Source: Duganella sp. CF402 (GTDB taxonomy: Bacteria > Pseudomonadota > Gammaproteobacteria > Burkholderiales > Burkholderiaceae_D). Taken from it: a stretch of DNA of 64,000 bases. The notes under the pieces are model-generated. The model was not told where the DNA came from and did no database searches. It saw only the letters and a list, made by a program, of their open reading frames with translations. Within the stretch, counting starts at the first letter, position 1; every line of letters starts with the position of its first letter. The position numbers were made by a program, and so were the translations under genes. Of this stretch, positions 43,213-50,990 are shown in pieces. The stretch covers positions 35,674 to 99,673 of the forward strand of contig NZ_FOBG01000006.1 in NCBI RefSeq assembly GCF_900109645.1, in the 5' to 3' direction.

Positions 43213-43689
43213 ATGAACCAACTTGACCGCTACGATTACGCTATCCTCGACGCCTTGCAACGCGACGGCACCCTGTCCGTCGCCCAGCTCAGCGAGCAGA
43301 TCGGCCTGTCCTCGACGCCGTGCTGGAAGCGCCTGCGGCGGCTGGAAGAGGAAGGCTTTATCGAGAACCGGGTGGCCATCATCAACCGTCGCAAGGTTGG
43401 CCTGCCGGTGACGGTATTTGTCAGCATCCGCATCACCCAGCACGACGAAAACTGGTTCGCGCGCTTTGCCGATGCCGTGGCGGCCTTGCCGGAAGTGCAG
43501 GAATTCCACCGCATGAGCGGCGACGTTGATTACCTGTTAAAGGTGGTTACCAGCGATATTGAAGGATATGACCGCTTTTACAAGAAATTGATCAAATCCG
43601 TGCAGCTCAACGGCGTGTCCTCGGCGTTTTCAATGGAGCAGATCAAGATCACCACCTCCCTCCCCCTGGGGCTGGTCTCGCACCAATAA
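43213..43689 (+). CDS. Lrp/AsnC-family transcriptional regulator
   Basis: 158 residues. N-terminal winged helix (DRYDYAILDALQRDGTLSVAQL, SSTPCWKRLRRLEEEGFI) and C-terminal RAM ligand domain (VFVSIRITQHDENWFARF, GDVDYLLKVVTSDIEGYDRF). Proteins of this type bind amino acids and often control the gene facing them. The divergent gene is the cysteine desulfurase fusion, so cysteine as effector is an attractive inference, comparable to DecR/CyuR-like regulators. The intergenic 99 bases contain A/T-rich stretches and an AATCGATT palindrome. No strong ribosome site is seen. Confidence 0.92.
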   Translation: MNQLDRYDYAILDALQRDGTLSVAQLSEQIGLSSTPCWKRLRRLEEEGFIENRVAIINRRKVGLPVTVFVSIRITQHDENWFARFADAVAALPEVQEFHRMSGDVDYLLKVVTSDIEGYDRFYKKLIKSVQLNGVSSAFSMEQIKITTSLPLGLVSHQ

Positions 43690-43698
43690 AGTGCGATA

Positions 43699-44901
43699 AT
43701 GCATCTTTTTAAATACTTGATTAAGCCCATGCGCGCCCTGTTTGCCAGCTGGCTGCCCAGCCCCGCCACCGCCAACCGCCGTGAACAATTGCGCGCCGCC
43801 GTCGGCGCCCTGCTCGGCATCATGCTCACCGCCATCGTCAGCAAGGCGCTGCTGCAATCGACCCATGCCGCCGCATTCCTGGTCGCGCCGATCGGCGCCT
43901 CCTCCGTGCTGCTGTTTGCGCTGCCGGCCAGTCCGCTGGCGCAGCCGTGGTCCGTGATCGGCGGCAACGTCATCAGCGGGCTGGTGGGTGTGGCCTGCGT
44001 GCGCTGGCTGGGCCACGCCCTGCCCTTGCCGCTGCTGGCTGGTGTCGCTTGCGGCGGCGCGATTGCCGCCATGTTCATGATGCGCTGCCTGCATCCGCCC
44101 GGCGGCGCGGTGGCGCTGACCACCGTGATCGGCGGCGCCGCCGTGCAGGCGGCCGGCTTCGAATTCGTGCTGATGACGGTACTGGCCGACTCCGTGCTGC
44201 TGGTACTGATGGCCATTACCTACAACAACCTGACCGGCCGCAGCTATCCACACCAGCAGCAGAATCCGCACATCAATCCGCACGCCACCAAGGATGCGGT
44301 GCCGACCGTGCGCCTGGGCTTCAAGCCGGAGGACCTGGACGCCGTGCTGCAACAGCACAACCAGGTGCTGGACATCAGCCGCGACGATCTCGAATCGCTG
44401 TTCATGCAGACCGAGCAGCGCGCCTACCAGCGCCGCTTCGGCATCATCAATTGCGCAGACATCATGTCGCGCGACACCATCAGCGCCGAATTCGGCACCG
44501 GGCTGGCGGCAGCCTGGCAGCAAATGCGCAGCCACCGCGTGGCGGCGCTGCCGGTGCTGAACCGGGCGCGCCGCGTGATCGGCATCGTCACCCAGAGCGA
44601 CTTCCTCGAACACGGCGGACTGGACGATTACGGCAGCATCCGCCAGCAACTGCAGCGTTTCCTGCGCAAGAGCGGCGTCACCCACACCGAAAAAGCTGAA
44701 GTGGTGGGCCAGATCATGAGCGCCCACCCGACCACCGCGCGGGTCGACACACCGATCGTCGACCTGGTGCCGCTGATGGCGGACTCTGGCTTCCACCACA
44801 TCCCGATCGTTGATCAAGAACAGCGATTTGTCGGCATCGTCACCCAGTCGGACCTGGTGGCGGCACTGTACGAAAGCCGCTTCGCGGAAGCGGCCGCCTA
44901 A
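43699..44901 (+). CDS. HPP-family membrane protein with two CBS domains
   Basis: 400 residues. The N-terminal half is an HPP domain with about four membrane segments and the signature CLHPPGGAVAL near residue 135. The C-terminal half contains a CBS pair (from about 255: DIMSRDTISAEFGTGLAAAWQ; and IMSAHPTTARVDTPIVDLVPLM), which usually binds adenine nucleotides. HPP proteins are integral membrane proteins of unclear transport role; plant homologues have been linked to nitrite transport. It begins 10 bases after the Lrp gene and may be cotranscribed. The ATG at 43699 is taken; an ATG ten codons later is possible. Confidence 0.88.
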   Translation: MHLFKYLIKPMRALFASWLPSPATANRREQLRAAVGALLGIMLTAIVSKALLQSTHAAAFLVAPIGASSVLLFALPASPLAQPWSVIGGNVISGLVGVACVRWLGHALPLPLLAGVACGGAIAAMFMMRCLHPPGGAVALTTVIGGAAVQAAGFEFVLMTVLADSVLLVLMAITYNNLTGRSYPHQQQNPHINPHATKDAVPTVRLGFKPEDLDAVLQQHNQVLDISRDDLESLFMQTEQRAYQRRFGIINCADIMSRDTISAEFGTGLAAAWQQMRSHRVAALPVLNRARRVIGIVTQSDFLEHGGLDDYGSIRQQLQRFLRKSGVTHTEKAEVVGQIMSAHPTTARVDTPIVDLVPLMADSGFHHIPIVDQEQRFVGIVTQSDLVAALYESRFAEAAA

Positions 44902-44928
44902 AAAAAAGGCCGCGCACGTGGCGCGGCC
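44900..44928 (-). terminator. Rho-independent terminator of the PEP-CTERM gene
   Basis: Perfect 8-bp stem GGCCGCGC (44908-44915) / GCGCGGCC (44921-44928), five-base loop, followed on the minus strand by eight T's (44907-44900). It serves the minus-strand gene at 44950; on the plus strand there is no T-run. Confidence 0.85.
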
Positions 44929-44949
44929 AATGGCGTAGAACACTTGTTG

Positions 44950-45603
44950 TTATTGCTTATTCTTGCGACGGGCCAATGCGGCGGTGAGGCCCAGGCCGGC
45001 CAGCAGCATGGCGTAGGTGGCCGGTTCCGGCACCCCTGCGACGAGGCCGCCAACCGTGGCGCCGTAATAAAACTCACCGTTCGGCGTGAGGAAGCTGATG
45101 TCGGTGTAGGTACCGTAGAACTTCAGCAGACCGTTGCCTTCCACCCCAGTCGCCGCCATCCCGCTCTGCATCAGCGTGCCGCCGCCCCAGTGACCGGAAC
45201 CCTGCGCCAGAATGCTGAAGCTGCCGTTCAGGAACACGAAGCTGACCGGCACGCCCCCTTGTCCCACACTGAACATATCAAGATAGGGATTCGTCACTGG
45301 CGCGCTGAAATGGAAATTGTTCACCAGATACGGGCCGCCGCCCGACATCAGGATGGTGCCATTGGTGCCCGGCGTGTTGGTGACCTCGGCGTTGGTGAAG
45401 GAAGACGGCACATCGTAGATGTATGCGCTGGGATCCATGCCCAAGGTTTCGCCGGTGTAGGTGACGGTGATGTTGCTCATCCCGTACATGAAGTGTCCGG
45501 TACTGGCGTCATCCCACTTGGTCCAGTTGACGGTGTCGGCTGCAAAAGCTTGCAGCGGCGCGATCACGGCCAGCGCCAGGCCTGCCTTCTTCAACGCTTT
45601 CAT
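44950..45603 (-). CDS. PEP-CTERM-anchored secreted protein
   Basis: 217 residues. Signal peptide MKALKKAGLALAVIAPLQAFA, a beta-rich middle of about 165 residues with no recognised catalytic motif, and a C-terminal PEP-CTERM sorting signal: VPEPATYAMLLAGLGL, then a short basic tail ARRKNKQ. Such proteins are cut and processed by an exosortase (EpsH/XrtA type) and are common in exopolysaccharide-producing betaproteobacteria. No exosortase gene is in the window. Function unknown. It is a single gene with its own terminator. Confidence 0.9.
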   Translation of the reverse strand: MKALKKAGLALAVIAPLQAFAADTVNWTKWDDASTGHFMYGMSNITVTYTGETLGMDPSAYIYDVPSSFTNAEVTNTPGTNGTILMSGGGPYLVNNFHFSAPVTNPYLDMFSVGQGGVPVSFVFLNGSFSILAQGSGHWGGGTLMQSGMAATGVEGNGLLKFYGTYTDISFLTPNGEFYYGATVGGLVAGVPEPATYAMLLAGLGLTAALARRKNKQ

Positions 45604-45803
45604 ACATCCCCCTGTTGTTATTGTTGGGTGCTGTGGGAACCAATCTTACTCCTCATCCGATAGTTAAATCGACAAAATAAATAGCAATTTGGAAGCGAGT
45701 CTTGCAGCTACAAAACAATGTGTCGCTGATACAAATTTGTCCCCGCGCTCGCCCCTGGATGGCTTATGCTGTCGGCCAACTTTGTTACACCGAGGACTTT
45801 CAC

Positions 45804-47612
45804 ATGACGTATCGCCGCAACATCATCGCTCCCCTGGCCGCCGCTATCGCGCTGGCCTTTGCCCCGCTGGGCGCCGCCCATGCCGCTACCGTGGCGCCGG
45901 TGCCGCAAGCGAGCGCCGCGCCGGCCCACAAAGCCCTGCTGGCCATTGCCGATCAGTACTACGACGCGCAAGCCCGCTTCGAGCCGATCGGTGCGACGGA
46001 AAACGGCGATAACCGCTTCGACGATCAGCTGGGCATGAGCATCGCGCCGGCCAAGCGCGCCGCGCAGTTCAAGCTGTACCGCCAGTTTGCACAGCGCCTG
46101 CAAGCCATCCCGCGAGCGCAGCTGGACGCCAAAGACCGCATCAACTACGACATCCTGCAATACGAACTGCGCGGCCTGCTGGCGATGGAGCGCTTCCCTG
46201 AACACTTGCTGCCGATCAGCCAGATGGACAGCCTGCCGGTGACGCTGGCCAACTACGCGGGCGGCGAAGCCTCGCAGCCGATCGGTACCGTCAAGGAATA
46301 TGAAGCTTACCTGAGCCGCGTGGCGCAGCTGCCGGCCTGGATCGACCAGGCCATTGCCAATATGCGCGCAGGCATGAAAAAAGGCGTGACCCAGCCGCAA
46401 GCCATCATGGTCTCGGCCCTGCCGCAATTCAAACAGCTGGTCAGCGCGACGCCGGAAGCCAGCATCTATTACACGCCGATCACCAAGCTGCCGGCCGCAT
46501 TCTCCGACGCCGACAAACAGCGCCTGAGCGCCGCCTACCGCAAGACCATCAACGACAAGCTGATGCCGGCGCTGGCGCGCCTGTCCACCTTCCTGGAAAA
46601 AGAATATGTGCCGGCCTGCCGCACCTCGACCGGCCTCGGCGCGCTGCCGGATGGCGCCGCCTGGTACCAGGCCCGCGTCGCAAACGCGACTACAACTTCA
46701 CTCAAACCGGAAGAAATCCACGCCATCGGCCTGAAAGAAGTGGCGCGCATCCAGTCCGAATTTGCCATCGTGGGACCAAAACTGGGCTACACCGGCCCGG
46801 CCGCCGGCCTGCCGGTGTGGGTAGCGGCGCAGGCGAAGTTCTACCCGTTCAAAACTGAAGAGGAAGTGCAGGCGGTCTATCACAAGCTCAGCGACGTACT
46901 CGACACCAAGCTGCCGCAGCTATTCACCCTGATCCCGAAAGCCAAGCTGGACTTGCGCCTCGAGCCTGAGCTGAGCCGCGCCACCGCCTCCGACCATTAC
47001 ACCTCGCCGGCCGGCGACGGTTCGCGTCCGGGCGTATTCTGGTCGGTGGTCAACGACCCGACCAAGTACGGCAGCACCGGCATGACGACCTTGTTCCTGC
47101 ACGAAGGCAAGCCCGGCCACCACTTCCACATCGCCCTGACGCAGGAACTGAACCTGCCGAACTTCCGTAAATTCGGCGGCAACAATGCCTTTACCGAAGG
47201 CTGGGCGCTGTATGCGGAAACGCTGGGCAAGCAGATGGGGCTGTTTGAAGATCCGGCCCAGTACTTCGGCCACCTGAACGATGAAATGCTGCGCGCCGTG
47301 CGCCTGGTGGTGGACACCGGCATGCACGCCAAGGGCTGGACCCGCGAACAAAGCATCCAGTACATGAAGGACACGCTGGGCTATGACGTGGTGGCCAAGA
47401 CCGAGACCGAGCGCTACATGGCGTGGCCGGGCCAGGCGCTGGGCTACAAGGTAGGTTCGCTGAAGATCCAGCAACTGCGCGCGCGCGCCGAGCAAGCGCT
47501 GGGCGAGAAGTTCAGCCTGCCGGCCTTCCACGCCGTGGTGCTGGGCGACGGCACCGTGCCGCTGGCCCTGCTGGAAGAGAAGGTCGACCGCTGGATCGCG
47601 GCGCAGCAATAA
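45804..47612 (+). CDS. Exported DUF885-family putative metallopeptidase
   Basis: 602 residues from the ATG at 45804, which has GAGGA upstream and starts a signal peptide (MTYRRNIIAPLAAAIALAFA...AHA). An earlier in-frame ATG at 45702 adds 34 residues that spoil the leader. The DUF885 signature is LHEGKPGHH at residues 432-440 (H433, E434, H439, H440), followed by TEGWALYAETLG, which may give a further acidic ligand. The family is thought to consist of zinc-dependent carboxypeptidase-like enzymes; the exact reaction is not established. The 200-base upstream gap shows no other gene. Confidence 0.9.
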   Translation: MTYRRNIIAPLAAAIALAFAPLGAAHAATVAPVPQASAAPAHKALLAIADQYYDAQARFEPIGATENGDNRFDDQLGMSIAPAKRAAQFKLYRQFAQRLQAIPRAQLDAKDRINYDILQYELRGLLAMERFPEHLLPISQMDSLPVTLANYAGGEASQPIGTVKEYEAYLSRVAQLPAWIDQAIANMRAGMKKGVTQPQAIMVSALPQFKQLVSATPEASIYYTPITKLPAAFSDADKQRLSAAYRKTINDKLMPALARLSTFLEKEYVPACRTSTGLGALPDGAAWYQARVANATTTSLKPEEIHAIGLKEVARIQSEFAIVGPKLGYTGPAAGLPVWVAAQAKFYPFKTEEEVQAVYHKLSDVLDTKLPQLFTLIPKAKLDLRLEPELSRATASDHYTSPAGDGSRPGVFWSVVNDPTKYGSTGMTTLFLHEGKPGHHFHIALTQELNLPNFRKFGGNNAFTEGWALYAETLGKQMGLFEDPAQYFGHLNDEMLRAVRLVVDTGMHAKGWTREQSIQYMKDTLGYDVVAKTETERYMAWPGQALGYKVGSLKIQQLRARAEQALGEKFSLPAFHAVVLGDGTVPLALLEEKVDRWIAAQQ

Positions 47613-47618
47613 TCCTCT

Positions 47619-47642
47619 AAAAGGCGGGCCGTCCGGCCCGCC
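47619..47642. terminator. Terminator shared by convergent DUF885 and thioesterase genes
   Basis: Perfect 8-bp stem GGCGGGCC (47623-47630) / GGCCCGCC (47635-47642) with GTCC loop. On the minus strand it is followed by TTTT; on the plus strand by a C/T-rich stretch. It lies 6-10 bases from both gene ends. Confidence 0.75.
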
Positions 47643-47651
47643 GCCCCTCCT

Positions 47652-48065
47652 TTACTTGGCGTACTGCTTGACGCGCTCAATCACCGCCGCCGGCAGTGCA
47701 GTGATCTGCTTGGCGTGGTTGGCAAACACAATCTGCTGGCGCCCTACCGAAACCGGCTTGCCGTCGGCATAAAAGCGAAACTCCAGCCAGAATGAGCACT
47801 TCTTGACGTCATAAGCGTTCAACTCGCAGGCAATTTCCTGAAACGGGAAAGTCTCCTGCAAATAATCCTGCTCCGCGTGCTTGGTGATGAACACGCCCTC
47901 GTTCTGCAGCATGTCGCGCGAAATGCACTCGAAGAACCACTTTTCGCGGCAGATGCCTTGCCATTCGAAATAGCGCGCAAAGTAGGTATTGCCGTAGGCG
48001 TTGGAATCCTTGAGGTAAATGGTCAGCGAGTGGGTGAAGGTTTGGTTGGTGACTTGCATCAGCAT
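47652..48065 (-). CDS. Hotdog-fold acyl-CoA thioesterase (4HBT, enediyne-thioesterase-like)
   Basis: 137 residues from the ATG at 48065 (AGGAG seven bases upstream); the frame extends further upstream but without start signals. The 4HBT/YbgC-type core is seen: YLKDSNAYGNTYFARYFEWQG split as LKDSNAYGNTYFARYFEW, followed by REKWF, with D/N in the usual catalytic position. The YFARYFEWQG segment is characteristic of the CalE7/DynE7-like thioesterases of enediyne and polyene pathways, but relatives are widespread and serve as general acyl-CoA or acyl-ACP thioesterases. No polyketide genes are near. Divergent from the histidine kinase gene. Confidence 0.82.
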   Translation of the reverse strand: MLMQVTNQTFTHSLTIYLKDSNAYGNTYFARYFEWQGICREKWFFECISRDMLQNEGVFITKHAEQDYLQETFPFQEIACELNAYDVKKCSFWLEFRFYADGKPVSVGRQQIVFANHAKQITALPAAVIERVKQYAK

Positions 48066-48136
48066 GATGACACTCCTTGAGTAGGTTACCCGGCAACCGG
48101 GCAGCACCAGTACGCGGGAGTTGGCGCGCAGGAAGT

Positions 48137-48150
48137 TTGATCTGGCGCAA
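48137..48150. promoter_or_regulatory. Possible FNR/CRP-type half-symmetric site (TTGAT CTGG CGCAA)
   Basis: Eight of ten positions match the FNR/ANR consensus TTGAT-N4-ATCAA. It lies between the divergent thioesterase and histidine kinase genes, 79 bases before the kinase ATG. A site this short with two mismatches can occur by chance. Confidence 0.3.
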
Positions 48151-48229
48151 ACGCTGTTGCGATAAATGAGCAAACGTCTTCATCAAGCGCAATACTTGTC
48201 TGACCTCTCACTCGTTTGGAACCTGCATC

Positions 48230-49588
48230 ATGCATTCCCTCCTGCCAGCCGTGGTTTCCCTGCTGTTCCTGTGCTACGGCGCCTATGTGCTGCACTCGCG
48301 CGGCGTCAACCGCATCAGCCTGACCTTCTTCCTGCTGTGCTCCACCACCTTTTGCTGGCAATTTACCTGGGCCATCCTGTTCCAGATGGACGACGAGCAT
48401 GCCGCACTGTCGCTGGCCAAGCTCGGCTACCTGCTGATCCTGTTCCTGCCGACCACGCTCTACCATTTCATTGCCGAGCTGACGGCGCAGCGCGGCGAGG
48501 GGCGCTGGGTGGCCCTGTCCTACACCGCGGCTGGCGTGCTGGGACTGCTGCTGCTGACCAGCGACTGGCTGGTGGCCGGGCTGTATCGCTACTTCTTCGG
48601 ATTCTACCCGCGCGCCGGCCTGCTGCATCCGCTGCACCTGCTGCAAACCGCGCTGGTGGTCGGGCGCGGGCTGTGGCTGCTGTACCGCCGCCAGCGCATG
48701 GCGGTGTCGACCGAGCGCACTCGGCTGCGCTACTGCCTGGTCAGCCTGCTGATTTACTTTTTTGCCTCGGTCGACTACCTGTGCAACTACGGCGTGCAGT
48801 TCTACCCGCCGGGCGTGCTGTTCGTCGCCACCAGCCTGGGGCTGATCGCGCAGGCGATGGTGCGCTATAACCTGCTGGCCGACCCGCTGGAAGTGGCCGC
48901 CACCATCGCCCACGAAATGCGCACCCCGCTGGCCACCATCCGCAACCAGTCGCGCATCCTCAGCCGCTGCCTGCCGGATTTGCTCGCAGGCTATCAGCGT
49001 GCAGTGGAAGCGCAGCTGGTGGCGCCCACGCTGTCGATGGCGCAATTGCAATACATGCAACAAATCAACCAATACATCGAGAACGAGATCAGCCGGTCGA
49101 ATTTCATCGTCGACATGATGCTGGCCTCGGCGCGCGCCGGCACGTTGGCACGTAGCGATTTTGCCAACCATTCAATCAAGAAATGCGTGGAGGAGGCACT
49201 GGCCAGCTATCCGTTTGAAACCACGATGCGGGAAAAAGTCCGGGTGCGGGGGGCGGAAGATTTCACCTTCTTCGGCTCGGACGTGCTGCTGGTGTACGTG
49301 CTGTACAACCTGTTCAAGAACGCCCTGCACGCGATCAAGGCGGCCGGGCGGGGCGAGGTGGAGATCCGGCTGACGGGCCGGCAATTAATGATTACCGATA
49401 CCGGCTCGGGGATTCCCGACGATATATTGCCGCATGTATTTGAACCGTTTTACAGCACCGGCGGCACCGGCATGGGATTGGCGTTTTGCCGCAAAGTGAT
49501 TACCGCGTTTGGCGGCAATATTCAGTGTGAATCGCAGGCGGGAAAATATACGCGCTTTGCGCTGTCGTTTCCTTACCCGACCAATTGA
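48230..49588 (+). CDS. Multi-pass sensor histidine kinase with CqsS-like kinase core
   Basis: 452 residues. Seven or so membrane segments cover residues 1-220 (7TM histidine-kinase N-terminus). The dimerisation helix holds H228 in IAHEMRTPLATIRNQ. Between the two helices is an unusual long insert with LPDLLAGYQ and ENEISRSNFIVDMML, a pattern known from CqsS/LqsS-type kinases that sense alpha-hydroxyketone autoinducers. The ATPase part has NLFKNALHAI, ITDTGSGIPDD, and GGTGMGLAFCRKV boxes. Unlike CqsS it has no receiver domain, and no response regulator or cqsA-like synthase is adjacent. Ligand unknown. Its last 16 bases overlap the convergent gene at 49573. Confidence 0.9.
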   Translation: MHSLLPAVVSLLFLCYGAYVLHSRGVNRISLTFFLLCSTTFCWQFTWAILFQMDDEHAALSLAKLGYLLILFLPTTLYHFIAELTAQRGEGRWVALSYTAAGVLGLLLLTSDWLVAGLYRYFFGFYPRAGLLHPLHLLQTALVVGRGLWLLYRRQRMAVSTERTRLRYCLVSLLIYFFASVDYLCNYGVQFYPPGVLFVATSLGLIAQAMVRYNLLADPLEVAATIAHEMRTPLATIRNQSRILSRCLPDLLAGYQRAVEAQLVAPTLSMAQLQYMQQINQYIENEISRSNFIVDMMLASARAGTLARSDFANHSIKKCVEEALASYPFETTMREKVRVRGAEDFTFFGSDVLLVYVLYNLFKNALHAIKAAGRGEVEIRLTGRQLMITDTGSGIPDDILPHVFEPFYSTGGTGMGLAFCRKVITAFGGNIQCESQAGKYTRFALSFPYPTN

Positions 49589-50187
49589 TTTAAATCGTCG
49601 CCGCTGACTTTTTCCAGATCGGTTTCATCGCCCAATACATAAATCTTTTGGCCGCGTAAAACCTCGAGAATAAATGGCTGCTGTTCGCGCAGCCGGCGTT
49701 TAAAATCGGGAATCGAATAAAGGTTGGGATTGATTTTACGGCGCAATAAACGTTCGGCAACCGGCAGGCGGGATAATAACTCACCGTAGCTGGTGTTATC
49801 GCCGATCAGCAGTAATTCAACGGCAGTATCCATGCCTTCATGTTCCTTGGCGGTGGCGCCATAAACAAAGGCCACATTCAGCACATGCTGCAGCGGCGCC
49901 AAAGCCGAATTCAACACGCTGACCAGGCCGAAGGTTTTCTTCACCAAGCCGCTCAATTCGCCGAACACGATGCAATCCTTGTTCGGCTTGAAGCGGCGCA
50001 CATTGCCGATCCGTTCCGACACGATCACGCCCGACTCATGCAGCCGCTTCAGTTCACGCTGCGCCGATGCGCTGCCCAGGCCGGTCAGGCGCATGATCTC
50101 ATTCAAGTGGAATCCTTGATTCACACGTACAAACAGCAAGCCCAGCAGTTTCTGCTGGGCGGGAGTGAAGAGGGCTTGAGCGATCAT
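49573..50187 (-). CDS. Winged-helix protein fused to an inactive nucleotidyltransferase-like domain
   Basis: 204 residues. Residues 1-75: winged helix (LFTPAQQKLLGLLFVRVNQGFHLNEI, GLGSASAQRELKRLHESGVI). Residues 100-200: a minimal nucleotidyltransferase (MNT) fold, FVYGATAKE...AVELLLIGD. In active members the motif is GS...SDIDLLVIGD; here the serine of GS is A111 and the two metal-binding aspartates are A122 and E124, so catalysis is unlikely. A structural or regulatory role, or DNA binding with nucleotide sensing, is plausible. It overlaps the kinase gene by 16 bases tail to tail. MNT proteins are often antitoxin-like partners, but no HEPN gene is adjacent. Confidence 0.75.
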   Translation of the reverse strand: MIAQALFTPAQQKLLGLLFVRVNQGFHLNEIMRLTGLGSASAQRELKRLHESGVIVSERIGNVRRFKPNKDCIVFGELSGLVKKTFGLVSVLNSALAPLQHVLNVAFVYGATAKEHEGMDTAVELLLIGDNTSYGELLSRLPVAERLLRRKINPNLYSIPDFKRRLREQQPFILEVLRGQKIYVLGDETDLEKVSGDDLNQLVG

Positions 50188-50358
50188 GAGCCAAATCTTA
50201 GCATGAACGAACTATTTGCTGGCATGGAAAAGAAAGGGTTTCGCCCTGTTGTACCGTGCCGCGCGCGCAGCTCTTGCTATGCGACAAGCTTGCGCCAGAC
50301 AACTGCCCAATCCTTGAGCAGGGATGGAGTATAGTGAAGTAACCTCAAAGGAGCCAAC

Positions 50359-50580
50359 ATGAAGATCGATTTGCTGGAACGAGTCACCATCAACCCCGAG
50401 CAATGCGGCGGACGTCCCTGCATCCGCAATCTCCGCATTCGCGTGTGCGACATCCTCAGCCTGCTCGGCTCCGGCGTTGGCCACGATGAGATACTGGCGG
50501 ATTATCCATTTTTACAAGAAGAGGATATTCGGGCATCCCTTCTATATGCGGCGGAACGGCTAGATAAAATTCCACTATAA
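50359..50580 (+). CDS. DUF433 family protein, putative antitoxin
   Basis: 73 residues, a complete DUF433 helix-turn-helix domain: RVTINPEQCGGRPCIRNLRIRV, then DILADYPFLQEEDIRASLLYA cut here as YPFLQEEDIRASLLYAA. AAAGGAG lies before the ATG. TATAGT at 50331-50336 could be its -10 box. DUF433 proteins are commonly paired with DUF5615 PIN-like proteins in toxin-antitoxin-like units; the partner follows 6 bases later. It would bind DNA and neutralise the partner. The ends of the cassette show no repeats. Confidence 0.88.
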   Translation: MKIDLLERVTINPEQCGGRPCIRNLRIRVCDILSLLGSGVGHDEILADYPFLQEEDIRASLLYAAERLDKIPL

Positions 50581-50586
50581 ATCAAC

Positions 50587-50916
50587 GTGAAATTCCTGAT
50601 CGATAATCAGTTGCCAGGCGCCTTGGCGCGTTTTCTTCAGCAAAAAGGGCTGGACAGCCTGCACGTCAGCGATATTGGATTGGAGGCGGCTACGGATGAA
50701 ATAATTTGGCAGTATGCCCGATTGAACGATTTAATAATCGTTAGCAAGGATTCTGATTTTATACATCGAGCACATCTAGGCAGTCTCAAGCCTCAAATAT
50801 TATGGGTTCGCTGCGGAAATTGCAGCAAAAACCATCTGTTCAAAAAGTTCGGGGACAACATCAGCAAGCTGGCGGCATCAATTAGTAGTGGCGCGGTTAT
50901 CACCGAATTGCCTTAA
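50587..50916 (+). CDS. DUF5615 PIN-like protein, putative toxin
   Basis: 109 residues with a GTG start. Mut7-C/PIN-like fold: FLIDNQLPGALARFLQQKG (D6 as first acid), then a central VSKDSDFIHRAHLGS (D-S-D acids) and LWVRCGNCSKNHL near residue 80. This acid pattern is what DUF5615 proteins share with PIN ribonucleases. Six bases behind the DUF433 gene, so the two form one transcript. The base composition is lower in G+C than in neighbouring genes, in keeping with horizontal mobility of such pairs. Toxicity is inferred from the family pairing. Confidence 0.88.
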   Translation: MKFLIDNQLPGALARFLQQKGLDSLHVSDIGLEAATDEIIWQYARLNDLIIVSKDSDFIHRAHLGSLKPQILWVRCGNCSKNHLFKKFGDNISKLAASISSGAVITELP

Positions 50917-50990
50917 CGAACGAATCAATAGTGTACAGACTGATCGGCATGATTAATAATTGCATATCTATATTAGTTAACTAGCTCCTC

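Noticed and set aside
50204..50335. Short plus-strand open frame of 43 codons before the DUF433 gene
   Set aside because: No ribosome site, no recognisable motif, and it ends where the promoter of the pair should be.
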